Source: Enchytraeus crypticus
Taxonomy: Eukaryota > Annelida > Clitellata > Enchytraeida > Enchytraeidae
Assembly: GCA_905160935.1 (NCBI GenBank)
Contig: CAJHZI010000270.1
Span: forward strand, 505,001-569,000
DNA: 64,000 bases
Direction: 5' to 3'
In this document: positions 9,368 through 19,109 of the stretch, piece after piece
Position numbering within the stretch: the stretch's first letter is position 1
Layout of the letters: every line of letters starts with the position of its first letter
The notes under the pieces: model-generated
The model's input: the letters and a program-made list of their open reading frames with translations, nothing else
Database searches by the model: none
What the model was told of the DNA's origin: nothing
Made by a program: the position numbers and the translations under genes

Positions 9368-9986
9368 CTTCTTGTGCGTACTTGCCTTCTCGCAGATCTG
9401 TGCTCGCTCGTTCCTTCAATATTTCTCGACCTTCTCTCCGCCGGAGCTGGAGTACAACTGATGATAATGGCTGTTTTCTTCGACTTATAACTTTCCAACT
9501 GGCGTAGTTAGAGACGAGTTCTTTGTTGATTTCCGTCGATTCGGCCAATCCTCTGGAAAATTCTAACCACCCAAGCGGCCGCTCTACTTTTTTCTGATTT
9601 AGAATATCGTTAAATATCTCGACGATCTTAGATACGAATATGGGCGACTGGTTATATATCAATTCGCCGCGTTCATTCCATGCGAGATGCGGGCTATCCT
9701 TTACTATGCGTAGTAGTTTCATTGCTCTATGTCTCGAGCTTGCTAGAATAGACACTAAGATTTCACCTTCCTCCAACTCGTTTCGCTTTACGGATTCACG
9801 CAATTTATTTAACGCCATAGTGTAATGCTTCGCTTTTACATCGTCAGGTTCGTCGCCTTCCAATATATCTTTGACTGTCATATCCATTTGAGAACTCCTA
9901 TTCTGCGTATTGATGGGTGTAGCTGCAGCTTGCATTCGCTTATACATTGCCGGATCAAGCAGTACAAATTTCTTTGCATGTTCCAT
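9186..9986 (-). CDS. conserved Polinton protein of unknown function (MEHAKKFVLLDP type)
   Basis: The frame starts at ATG 9,986, overlapping the TGA of the preceding gene (TGATG), and begins MEHAKKFVLLDPAMYKRM. It is acidic and helical, with GWLEFSRGLAEST near residue 140. A protein with this start recurs in metazoan Polintons next to the integrase, but no enzymatic motif is visible. The last third (after about 9,450) overlaps the N-terminal integrase frame and looks like out-of-frame sequence, so the natural C-terminus was probably shorter and has been altered by a frameshift. Confidence 0.55.
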   Translation of the reverse strand: MEHAKKFVLLDPAMYKRMQAAATPINTQNRSSQMDMTVKDILEGDEPDDVKAKHYTMALNKLRESVKRNELEEGEILVSILASSRHRAMKLLRIVKDSPHLAWNERGELIYNQSPIFVSKIVEIFNDILNQKKVERPLGWLEFSRGLAESTEINKELVSNYASWKVISRRKQPLSSVVLQLRRREGREILKERASTDLREGKYAQEVGKNVSNGNRVLYPRSCREFYFCQKLGEIFFKCIERGARVSRRTGYLHLAQTDSSQFSTA

Positions 9987-10287
9987 CACGAACTGTTGCC
10001 GCCAAGCAGACCTCCCAGTATAGAAACAATGGGCCCTAGCAAGGCTCCGAGAAATCCACCGGTCTGAATGATTCTCGTCTTTCTAGTTAAACTAAGTCTA
10101 GTTTATCGAGTTCGCGCAGAATCTTTTTTCGATGAGCTAAGGCAAGCTTTTGTTTTTTATTCAACGGAACTTTACCGTGCAGCAAATTTTGAGCGCACTC
10201 GCACACGCAATTTACAAAGTCCCTATCTAAATATCTTTTTAGCCAACTCTTTCTCTGCGACCCGCTAGATCTATTAAGTAACCTCAA
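9985..10287 (-). pseudogene. small basic Polinton protein, frameshifted
   Basis: From ATG 10,287 the frame encodes MRLLNRSSGSQRKSWLKRYL, a Cys-containing helix NCVCECAQNLLHGKVPL and a lysine-rich helix, then stops early near 10,087. The conserved hydrophobic tail, RIIQTGGFLGALLGPIVSI, continues in another frame to the TGA at 9,985-9,987. One frameshift near 10,085-10,100 therefore splits it. The basic body with a glycine-rich hydrophobic tail recalls membrane-active or DNA-binding virion proteins, but the function is unknown. Confidence 0.6.
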
Positions 10288-10374
10288 AGTCGGACGTTCT
10301 CTCTAATTCTACGAGACATGTTGCTCATTCGACATCCTAACTGCAATGAATGATTGATGAAAATAAATGCACCT

Positions 10375-10380
10375 TTTATT
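10375..10380 (-). terminator. poly(A) signal AATAAA overlapping the ATPase stop codon
   Basis: On the minus strand the last codons of the ATPase, in the shifted frame, read CCT AAA TAA AAG, so AATAAA overlaps the stop codon as at 5,172. Confidence 0.45.
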
Positions 10381-10977
10381 TAGGCACGTAGACGAATTGC
10401 GGAACTTCGTCTGAAAAATGTTTGTTCCTACCCTCAATTCTTCTTCTGTGTTGGGTTTTAGATCTATAAATAGATAACCGTAAGGCTTGGATGTAGCATC
10501 TTTAAATTCATCTTCCAAAAACTTGACTTTGCAAAAATCTGCCTGCCTAATATGGCGACTTATCCTACATCTCTTGGGTTTTTGAAGAGCACTATGTAGT
10601 GCGTGTTGAGGTTCATGGTTCTGTTGTGTTTAGGGCTGTGAAATATGTTTTGTGTTAGAAATAGTATCGAAATGTTTCTGGGATGAATGCCTTTGGTGAA
10701 TATTTGTGCAAATTTTTCGTTTGCTTCATGCATCAGATCGTCTATTACGAGCAAGACGCGCCTTTGTACCGTCAAATTCGTTTGTGTCACGTAAGCCTTC
10801 GATGAAACGAACATTTTCAATAGAGTTGAATACATCTTGGTAGACTCCATAACACCATACAATTTCCGGAGGAGGTGGAGTTATTATCTCGTTCGCGTTT
10901 TGAACTAGCTTTAGCGCAAATTGGGTCTCACCACAGCCGGTTGGACCCGATATCATAGCCGTAAATGGATGTTGCAT
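10376..10977 (-). pseudogene. Polinton packaging ATPase (FtsK/HerA-like), heavily damaged
   Basis: Recognisable parts in order are MQHPFTAMISGPTGCGETQF (P-loop), then RRVLLVIDDLMHEANEKF (Walker B, IDD), NISILFLTQNIFH (sensor-like), HYIVLFKNPRD, and the C-terminal ATSKPYGYLFIDLKPNTEEE. They lie in two alternating frames. Shifts fall near 10,765 and 10,520-10,540, an in-frame TAA follows KNPRDVG, and another shift lies near 10,420, after which VYVPK and a stop follow. In addition, the P-loop lysine codon is GAG (GCGET instead of GCGKT), which alone would be expected to abolish ATP hydrolysis. In the family this motor drives genome packaging into capsids. Confidence 0.88.
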
Positions 10978-10979
10978 GT

Positions 10980-11353
10980 TTGATTAATGAAAGCGACTCA
11001 CATTAAACGTGTAATTTTTACAGTTTCTATAGAAACACACAAGTCATTTGCAAAGATGATATCTTGTTAACCAACACGAGTCTTTATGACTCTAGATGTA
11101 TATAATAAAGTCTTTACAGACTTGGCTATTTGTAATATTTACTATAGTCTCTATGTAAAAACTAGACAAAGTCCATATGATTAATATTTACACCGAAGCC
11201 ACCATCAATGTCTAATTACAGTCTCTATTTGCAATATACGAAAAGGTTATATACAGCAGTCTCTATGTATAATATGTACAATTTGCTCTATTATACAATA
11301 TATACAATATTACCTAATTTTGAGAAGATGAAATGTACTTGGCGATGAAATTT
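10980..11353. other. non-coding spacer between ATPase and polymerase genes
   Basis: It is AT-rich and contains loosely repeated AGTCT(C/T)TATGTA and ACAATAT(A/T)TACA motifs. No coding segment is seen. It presumably holds the ATPase promoter and the polymerase 3' UTR. Confidence 0.4.
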
Positions 11354-13684
11354 TTACGTCACACCGGTACCTGTATGGGATGAAATTTTGATATGTCCGC
11401 ATGCATAAGTCGTGTATCCGTCGGAAAGAATATAACGTTTGTCGTCGTAGGGATTCAGTCCGTCTTTTGTCAGAGTTTGAGTTCGTAGAACGTGGTCTTT
11501 ACTGCGAATGCTGCAGAATTCAGCTCTCGTTTTCGTTTGATGCACTAGACTACCGACAAAAGTGTCGTGCGTTATGTGTTTTTTACGAAAAGAGTTCTGA
11601 ATTCCTTTCGCAGTGGACTTGTTACCATGTGGGAGCAAGAAACTATACATTTTTGATCTTAATCCTACAAACGCTAGTGGTTGCAGCCCATCGCACTCGT
11701 CTTTAAAAAATCCAAATTTTCTGTCATTTACTTTGCTAAAACAAGGGTTGGAGGGAGGGAAGTTGGAGTTGTCCATATGATCTACAAACCCTTTCATGTC
11801 TTTGTACAAGTCGTCCGTTACGATGTGATAGCAGAGCGTGTCGGTGTCTGTGAACAAGAGTTTTGTTTCCGTAACAAGCCTTGTTTCCGTTTCTCGCCTT
11901 TATCACATCGTAATGAAATTTGAAAAGATGTAGTTTGGAAAGATCTACAATACAGGCACCGGTGAATGTCGGTTTATCCCAGAGTACGTGTACTTGTTTC
12001 ATTTGCACGGCTGCGAGAGATTCGTTTATTTTGTTAAAAGAATGAAAATTGGGTTTGGCGACCAAATTCCTTGCCTGCTTATCCGAAACGCAAATTTTAA
12101 TATCTATCTGTTTTCTTAAATTCTGCATTGTTTTACCAAAAATGGCATTATTTAAAAATTTAAAAAAGTTCTTTTCTGATGGGGACTTGGCATTTTGACG
12201 CTGGGCTATGTTAAACTCAGTGTAAGGCTTGATCCACAGGCCTTGCGAAAAGCTCATCACTCCATGTATCTGCTTGCAGATCAATCCTTTTTCCATATAG
12301 TACTGAAAATTTCTATAATGAAGCACGTATCGGGTCTTTGGCATGAAATTCGGCACCAACTTTTCAATTTTTGAATTTTGTTTCCCACAAAATTTTGTCA
12401 AAAGTTCGAGTTGGTAAGGAGAGAGAAACGATTCGGGGATTGATAGTCTTTTGGGGGCTAAGGGAAGGTCTTTGTGTAACTCGTGCAGCTGAGGTGGATA
12501 TTCTAAATCTACCTCTAGCATGAAAACCGTTTCGGCGTCCTCTGGGATCTGCGCGAAATTTATTGTCTCAATTTCTTTCCTTGTTAAAAATGTAAAATTT
12601 CCTGTGGGGAGGGACTGAGACATTGCTCACCCGTACAGGTTTTTCGCTTCGTAGTACTGTATGTACGAGTGGGCTACCCGAGAATTGTAGCTCTGCAGAC
12701 TTGGGTTACTAGATTCGGCGTGTCTATGTGTAATCATAGATACGCCTCCGCCGAGAGCCGATTCGAAAAAGAGAAGATGATCGGGCTCCGTTAATATCTC
12801 TATCTTTGCCTCTGTCATTTTTAATCAAGCGTCAAAAGATAGTTCCGGGGGCTGGTGTAGTAGTGAGCAGGGTCAAGATCATAATATGTTATCGAGAATG
12901 TTCGAAAATTTTCAAACACGTCAGCCAGTGGAAGGACGTCGGTTAGAAGGTACAGATCATGATATTCTTGCATATCCTTCAAACAAAACGCTTTCCAAAC
13001 TGACTGGACGTGTTCGTAATCTTCTTTCGAACACTCGGATTCTCTCAATTTGCTGTAAAATTTCTGAATTGGAGGTAGTTGAGGGTCGTTGATTTATCCC
13101 TAGAACTCATGTATTTATAGGGATAGACTCCTTTCCTCAACATAAGCGATCTTATAGTAAGGTGCCAGTATACATTCGTCTTCGTCTTCAATATAGCTCA
13201 GTATGCCGATACTTATTTCAGGATTTTGCTTTTCGAATTTGGAGACCTGATCGATGCGCACGGGGAAATCGATCGATTTATCACTATTTTATTTTGATTT
13301 TCATTTTCTGGGATCACATACACCGCAGCGGCCAAAAAACACAAAAAGCACTTTTCATCACGATTTTTTATATTGATGGTAGCTTTTTTATTCCTAATAA
13401 ATTTAGATGTGGGCATATACGACGAAGCGGATATAGGTTTGTAAGATGCTACTTTTACAACAACGTCACCCACGTTATCCAGTATCCAACCAGACCCCAT
13501 CGTAGTGAATCTTTCGAGGATTTCGTTCAACTTGGCTCCTGCGTCATAAATCTGATTGCTGTATTCACTTGAATGGAGGAGACGTTCTACATCAGATCTA
13601 AAATTTGCATTCGCAGTGGACTCTGCTCCATCTCCTATCGGACGATGTAAGTTAACCTGACTCGATAGATACCACTTGATTGGA
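11354..13684 (-). pseudogene. Polinton protein-primed DNA polymerase B, main exon, broken and internally deleted
   Basis: Starting at a TTTCTTGTTTACAG acceptor (exon from 13,684), the N-terminal part reads PIKWYLSSQVNLHRP, then LERFTTMGSGWILDNV and RNKKATINIKNRDEKCF. A deletion and shift follow near 13,275-13,300 and several stops near 13,090-13,120. The segment that should carry the zinc fingers and the ExoI/ExoII motifs is missing. The frame resumes with YHDLYLLTDVLPLADVFENF (ExoIII region). Polymerase motifs follow: EILTEPDHLLFFES, YYEAKNLYG, FKFLNNAIFGKTMQNL and FTDTDTLCYHI (metal-binding DTD). Two in-frame TGA codons stand where Trp is expected (near 12,817-12,830 and 12,624-12,626), and a shift lies near 11,860-11,895. 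This is a dead copy of the replicative polymerase. Confidence 0.9.
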
Positions 13685-13837
13685 CTGTAAACAAGAAATT
13701 ATTATTACACGATATATAATTAAAAGTTACGTAAAGTGCTGGAAGAGTTCAATTTTATATTAAAAGAAGTATGGATTAGTTAATATTGTTTAAAAAATGA
13801 AGAAATCGATAATGTAAGAAGTGCATTAAAATGAGAC

Positions 13838-13843
13838 TTTATT
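13838..13843 (-). terminator. poly(A) signal AATAAA inside polymerase intron 4
   Basis: AATAAA lies 4 nt after the TAA at 13,847-13,849 that ends the read-through frame of exon 4. If used, it would produce a short cysteine-rich protein instead of the polymerase. It may also be chance in AT-rich sequence. Confidence 0.4.
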
Positions 13844-13868
13844 AGTTTAATTTTTGTAGCACTCATAC

Positions 13869-14169
13869 CCATGCGTGTCCATATCCTGCTGTAAGGTTTG
13901 TTCGATAGCACCACGTCTAGCTTCTATGCCATCTCTCAATCCTTCCTGTTCACTGAACGGTTGAAGGGAGTAAGTTCTGAATGTATTTATAGGGGCTGAC
14001 GGACCACCACCACCTCGCTGTATTAGTTTATTTTCACATCTTTTGCAGATCTTTGACCCAAGATTGAAGCAGGCTTCTCTTAGCCTACGACTGCAGGAGA
14101 TGCACCACATTTTGGTGGCACAAGAGACACATATCTTTTGTTTCGGGGGGAGATTGCAATGGCAGTCAT
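13869..14169 (-). CDS. polymerase B 5' exon 4: cysteine-rich zinc-ribbon-like region
   Basis: A TATATTTTACAG acceptor precedes the exon. It encodes a cluster of Cys pairs (CHC, CVSC, CISC, CKRC within about 45 residues) followed by a glycine run and RTYSLQPFSEQEGLRDG. A GTATGAGT donor at 13,868 in phase 2 joins exactly to the phase-2 acceptor at 13,685 and gives THG|PIKWYL, which fits the polymerase family N-terminus. Without that splice the frame runs seven more codons to TAA 13,847. The Cys pairs suggest a zinc-binding module; its role in the polymerase is not known. Confidence 0.72.
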
Positions 14170-14332
14170 CTGTAAAATATAATTATAAAGAATTAGGGTC
14201 ATTTTAAAGGATATGCAAAATAAAGAAAGTGTAAATAGATACTTAGATGTGTTTATTGAAATAGATTAAGAAGAGAATGTAGTATGAATATGTTACTATC
14301 AAGAGAGATATTTTTATAAAAATTACACTTAC

Positions 14333-14404
14333 TACAAGTAGAACTTGTATCTGGAGCTGAATTTGGATCAGAGCTTGGTGCTGGCATCGGTTTATCTTCA
14401 GGAC
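14333..14404 (-). CDS. polymerase B 5' exon 3 (proline/serine-rich linker)
   Basis: This 72-nt exon has a TTTTATATATAG acceptor and a GTAAGTG donor. It encodes PMPAPSSDPNSAPDTSSTC. It starts and ends in phase 1, matching exons 2 and 4. Confidence 0.68.
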
Positions 14405-14670
14405 CTATATATAAAATGGAGCATAAAGCAATTTGATATAGAAGAATTTGGAATAAAATACATTATAAAAATACCGGCTAATAATATGAATACATTATAC
14501 ACATTTTACAGTAGAACAAAAACAGTAGAAGATTGATATAAGAATATAGTAAAAGTTTGATAAAAGAAGACTGATAAACGAAGATAGTAGAAGATTGATT
14601 CATTACATATATATATAATACAATACGATATTTTTAGATAGCAGAATTTTAGTAAAATAATATCACTCAC

Positions 14671-14992
14671 ATTTCCAAAGAATAGGGTCATATCCATGCA
14701 TCACGAACTCAAACAGAGAGAGCCCCTGCGGTATTTCATCATCGGATGAAGGATCAGGTTGCACGGTTGCTAGGATTTGATCTAGCCACTGAATGTCATC
14801 ATCAGCGGCCGATGGAGCTTGATCCGTTGAAGAGACGGTAGGCTCCGAAACACGAGCCCTCTTCCGTTCAGCTTTGTTAGGAGTCTCCTCGTCCGCAGCT
14901 CTCTTTTGAGTTACGGAGCTTTCTCCATCCGTAGCCCTCACTTGGGACTCGGGGTTTTCACTCCCAGCTAGAGCTAAGGCTTTTTCACGCTC
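14671..14992 (-). CDS. polymerase B 5' exon 2 (acidic/basic low-complexity region)
   Basis: This 322-nt exon has a TTTTTCTAAAATAG acceptor and a GTGAGT donor. It encodes EREKALALAGSENPES, a basic run NKAERKRARV that could be a nuclear localisation signal, then an acidic region with DDDIQWLDQILATVQPDP and SLFEFVMHGYDP. It is open throughout, and the junction phases (0 in, 1 out) fit its neighbours. Confidence 0.7.
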
Positions 14993-15440
14993 CTATTTTA
15001 GAAAAAGTTAATTGTAACTAATGGTCGGTTAATAAGGTGGATCTTTATCATTTCTATGCTATATATATGATAGCTAACAGAGGAGAGAGTCACTAATAAA
15101 TATCACAATACAACATAAGGTTATTAATCTATTGAAATCTGTATACACTTTTGATGAATGCAATGGAAATCTACCGGTACAGAAGCAAAAAAGGATAAAA
15201 TTAACTTGGACTATTTATTATCAACCATGGATGGTATAAAAAAGGTTTAACGTTTGCTTCCTCTGCTACGTAGGATAAATTCTGGATAAAATATTTTCCT
15301 AAATATACTTCAACCTATTCATATGTTTAACAAACTGCTATTTTAAAGTTTTATAAATTATTTAAGTTAAAAACAATAAATAATTTATTGACAATTAAAT
15401 TTTAAATTCATTGAAAACTATACTTCAAAATTCTACATAC

Positions 15441-15515
15441 CTCTTCGTAGCGATTGAGAACAGCCATGAACTCTTCGAAAGTAGCCACGTCATCAGCAGA
15501 CAGATACGTAGACAT
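15441..15515 (-). CDS. polymerase B 5' exon 1 (start codon)
   Basis: ATG 15,515 opens 25 codons beginning MSTYLSADDVATFEEFMAVL and ending in NRYEE at a GTATGT donor (15,440). Phase 0 matches exon 2. A TATAAAAA box lies about 87-94 bp upstream of the ATG, at 15,602-15,609. Confidence 0.7.
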
Positions 15516-15601
15516 AATGCTAAGCTAGTTTCACTACTACTGTAGATAGAGAATCTCTGGAAGGCAACTTTGCGAATTACCTCTACTTACAATGTTTGTG
15601 G

Positions 15602-15609
15602 TTTTTATA
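15602..15609 (-). promoter_or_regulatory. TATA box of the polymerase gene
   Basis: CTATAAAAACC on the minus strand lies about 90 bp upstream of exon 1 ATG. That leaves room for a 5' UTR of about 60 nt. Confidence 0.55.
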
Positions 15610-15730
15610 GAGTGCACAAGGAGCCATCTTGTTTATATCAAACAAATTGATAAACAATTAGCTTAAGTGGTATAGTCATATGATCTACTGAGCGCTCTGA
15701 TTCTTCGAGTCGATTACAAATTAGAAATTA

Positions 15731-15945
15731 GGTGGTGTGTTTTGTCAACTAAAGAATTATGAGGGCGTGTTTTTATCTAGTACAACATTATGTGGACGTG
15801 TTTTTATCTAGTTTAAAATTATGAGGGCGTGATTTTATCAACTAGAGAATTATGAGAATGTGTTCTTGCCAAGTTCAAATTATTGGGGGCGTGTTTCTAT
15901 CAAGTTCAAAATTACGAGGGTGTGTTTAAATGAACTAAAAATATT
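15731..15945. repeat. ~40-bp tandem repeat with GGGCGTG boxes upstream of the polymerase promoter
   Basis: About six imperfect copies of a unit containing TTATGAGGGCGTGTTTTTAT occur. The GGGCGTG core (CACGCCC on the other strand) resembles Sp/KLF-type GC/CACCC boxes. It lies between the right inverted repeat and the polymerase TATA box, so a regulatory role is possible. Confidence 0.65.
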
Positions 15946-15972
15946 ATTACAAAGGCAACAATTTTTTTCGGA

Positions 15973-16584
15973 CAGTTAAATTATTTATACAAGTTCGTCA
16001 ACTTGTAAAATAATTACAATAAAATAATACCACAAAGGCAAAAGTTATAAAATAATAAATTATTTGAAACGCTGCCATGACGATTAGATTGAAAACTTTT
16101 GTGCGAATGAATGATTGATGCAAGTTAACTCGCGTTTTATTGAGTATTTTCTGCAACTTTGACCTAATTAGTCAGAATGAAATAGTTTACTAAATTATTA
16201 TATTTAGAGTAAATCATCAGGTGAGAACCCCCTGCCCCTCTTAATAACAATGAAGCATTTAGTTTGTCAAAAACTAGTTTGACCTACTTACAATTGTTCT
16301 AGTAATACTTCTGGCTAATTAGTGACATCCACTTAAGTGTTCATATCGGGATAATTAGTAACATCTGGTTGTCACATGACCTGCTGAGTGAGTGCTCAAC
16401 TAATTCCTCGGGATAATTAGTAACATCCACTTTAGTGCACACGTGACGCATACATCCACTGATACGGGCTAATTAGTACGGGCAAGCATGCGTGTGGGCG
16501 GATTAACTAGGTCAGCGCTTGATTCATTAATGCACTTAGGGGTCAAAGGTCAATTTCAAGAAAAGACTACCAATATACACTACT
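15973..16584 (-). repeat. Polinton right terminal inverted repeat
   Basis: This is the reverse complement of 3,935-4,546 at roughly 95% identity by eye. It ends ...ACACTACT directly before the right TACATA duplication. Confidence 0.95.
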
Positions 16585-16590
16585 TACATA
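16585..16590. repeat. Polinton target-site duplication, right copy (TACATA)
   Basis: This is identical to 3,929-3,934 and directly abuts the right inverted repeat. Confidence 0.95.
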
Positions 16591-16599
16591 GTCTCTTCA

Positions 16600-18990
16600 A
16601 GAAATTTTCCTAGCTTGTACGTATCTTAGGGAAGAGCAAAATACTTACTGGATGCTAATCACTGTGAAATCGGTGGGGTAAAGTTGAGAAAATCTCCTTG
16701 TAGGGAATGGGCATTAAAACCTTCTCATTTAACTCGTTCAAGCATGCTGCACTCTCATAAAGACTTTGAGAAAATAGGAAGTCTGTCAATTAGATTGGAT
16801 AATCAACCCCGGACTTCAAAACGAGTTGACAAAATCAGCGAAAAGTAATAAGGGGAAACATTCTAACAATCTACTTTGTAAATCTTTATCCCAATTATAT
16901 TTTAATTCAATCGTTTTCTGTGAAAACTACGGAGTTCTGTCTTTGGAACCCTGGACAAATACTCTAATCTTTCCTCACGGTAACACTTGTAGACTACTTT
17001 CATTCAAGTGGTCTTGAGAGATAGTTATATGTGAACTAACGTTTATTCAACTATTATTCGATAGAAAATGAACTTTACAGAGAATACCAGCAGAATCTGA
17101 TGCTCACCGCTTCACTTCTAAAGTTCTACATGACTCGTCACTATCTAGCATTAGCCTATTAGTTTATTAGTAAACTCGAATCATATCAGTTGACGGAAGA
17201 CTAAATTTGAACTCTATATCTATCTAATTCAATGTTAATAAGTGCTATCATAAGCCTAACATATCGAACCACTTGCACATCGAACTTTATTACTATTAGT
17301 GATAGAATGTGCAAAGATCTATGCTTTATAGTTTACTTAGCAATATACATAGTACAAATGTAACTATAACAAAATAGAAAGAGTAATATCGACATTATTG
17401 ATTTGGAAGATTTCGATTTGTAAATGGATTAGTCTAACTTCATATAAATTTCGTTCTTCTCTTTGTCCGCGAAAACCAGACAAGAATAATTGCTTTAGGT
17501 TATCAAATACATGAACTAATTACAAGTTACTATATAGAAGTGACTTCAGTCATTCATCTCTCTAGATAGTAAAATATTTAGAAAGTATTCAGAGTATAAT
17601 GATTAACATTAACATGAGAACAATATTAGTTTACTATTACTGAATAGTAATTGTTCAGGAGTGTTCTCTAACATGTCTGCCGGGTTGTCTATGTTAAGCT
17701 GTTGTACAACTGAGGCAGCTACATGGATTAACGTATAAGCTAAATACATACAGACTAATAGTAATTATGTTACTGTTGTTGACATATGAGCTTATCTTGA
17801 ATAAACAATATGCATTCATTCAATGTATACGCTAACCATAAATTGCATTAATGGAATTAATCTTGAATTTATATCTGCAGTTTAGTAAAAAAATAACACT
17901 TCATACCTCCCCGTATCTCTTGTGTTCTGCCACGCGCCAGGTCCGTTACACATATTCATACTCTCGAGTCTGCTTTTATAATTAAACATATCAAAGCACC
18001 AAACAACAAATCAAATGGCGTATCATATATGCGATATGATAAACATTGGGAACAGAAAGATAAATGACCTCAAAGGTATCATTTGATTGATTGATTCGAT
18101 TGAACTTGTGTCAACGTTGAATTTAAAAAGTGCATGCGACTTTTGAATTTTTAAAGTCAGGAATCATGAATGGATTCTATGTAAAGTCACGTGTGTTACA
18201 AGAGATTGATTGAGTATTGAGTGCGGTCATTCTAACGTAATTTTCTCCTGGAAGCTTTCGCAACTGTCTCGTTTCTCACAATCAGACCTGAGGAAGCACA
18301 GGATGCTTGATGACATCAAGGATATGATATTGACTGTACATAACTTCTCTAGAAATCTAATTCCTCGTAAAAGTATGACGATTCATTGTCAAGGTTGAAC
18401 GATATAGCCATTTGGAAATAAGTAAACAGACACTAGAAGGTGAAGGCCGGACGCAGTTGGTTGATACACAAATGCTGATTGTCGATCCTAGCAGTTTGAT
18501 CTTAAAAGCACAAAATAATCGTTTTCAATGTGTCTATTTCTTATGAGAAGATAGGAAATGGTAAAATGTTTTGCAGACTTATGTAATCATCAGCTACTAC
18601 GGGGTAAATACCAATATAAATGTCAATTTGAAGAACATTATATATATTTTCCTGTATTTATCATTGCGTTCAATGTATTTTTTGTTAACAACAAACGACT
18701 GTTAGCTGTAGCGTCGAGTAAAGTAATGACTTTTATGCCCAATTGTTCTATGGTTCTGCATTTAGCATTGATCACTGCAATCATAGGCTCCATCTCCACT
18801 GAAGAGCCTGCAACTCTCTCAAGCAACTTTATCATCAACATCTGGCCTGAGTTTTGCAGAAGAGAGGCAAAGTAGATCTATACTAAAACCTCAATGTATG
18901 TACAGTACATGTAGCTGAGATTCATTATAAGTAGATTTTTTAAATTAACTCAAAGAAATGTAATTGTTCTTCTGTCTTAGTTTTCAGACA
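16600..18990. other. intergenic, no gene supported
   Basis: This stretch is AT-rich with only short chance open frames. A repeat shared with 655-690 lies near 17,940-17,980. Confidence 0.5.
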
Positions 18991-18994
18991 ATTA

Positions 18995-19105
18995 AAGCTG
19001 GTAAAGCTAAATGTTAACGTCAGTTTCCTCACTCGAAAGCGATGTCAGTGTTGGACGAGCCCAGGATTTGAATCCCGCACATACTGATCCGCAGATCTGA
19101 TAATT
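18995..19105 (-). repeat. tRNA-derived SINE, family 1
   Basis: This is the reverse-orientation copy of the family at 42,893-43,020. It shares GCGATGTCAGTG, GAGCCCAGGATTTGAATCCC (B box on the minus strand) and the AAGCTAA..GTTAACGTCAG tail. A (GA)n/(TC)n inverted repeat follows at 19,115-19,172. Confidence 0.75.
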
Positions 19106-19109
19106 GGAA

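Larger units (their letters stand above)
3935..16584. mobile_element. Maverick/Polinton DNA transposon (virus-like, degraded copy)
   Basis: Both ends are visible: inverted repeats of about 610 bp, 5'-AG...CT-3' termini, and a 6-bp target duplication. The inside encodes the Polinton hallmark set: protein-primed DNA polymerase B, retroviral-type integrase, FtsK/HerA-type packaging ATPase, adenain-like cysteine protease, major capsid and minor capsid proteins. Only the PC4-like gene reads on the + strand; all others read on the minus strand. Most core genes carry frameshifts, stops or deletions, so this copy cannot move by itself. The two inverted repeats differ at roughly 5% of positions by eye, which suggests that the insertion is not recent. 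Confidence 0.97.

Noticed and set aside
12620-12830. TGA recoded as Trp in this genome
   Set aside because: The host gene exons end or are bounded normally, and the same polymerase also contains TAA/TAG stops and frameshifts, so decay is simpler.
3935-16584. A functional, autonomous Polinton or active virus
   Set aside because: Capsid, minor capsid, integrase, ATPase and polymerase genes all carry frameshifts, stops, start loss or deletions.
18558-18875. A 105-residue + frame and an antisense 67-residue frame
   Set aside because: Neither shows a family motif or convincing splice structure. The minus frame has protein-like composition but no supporting signal.
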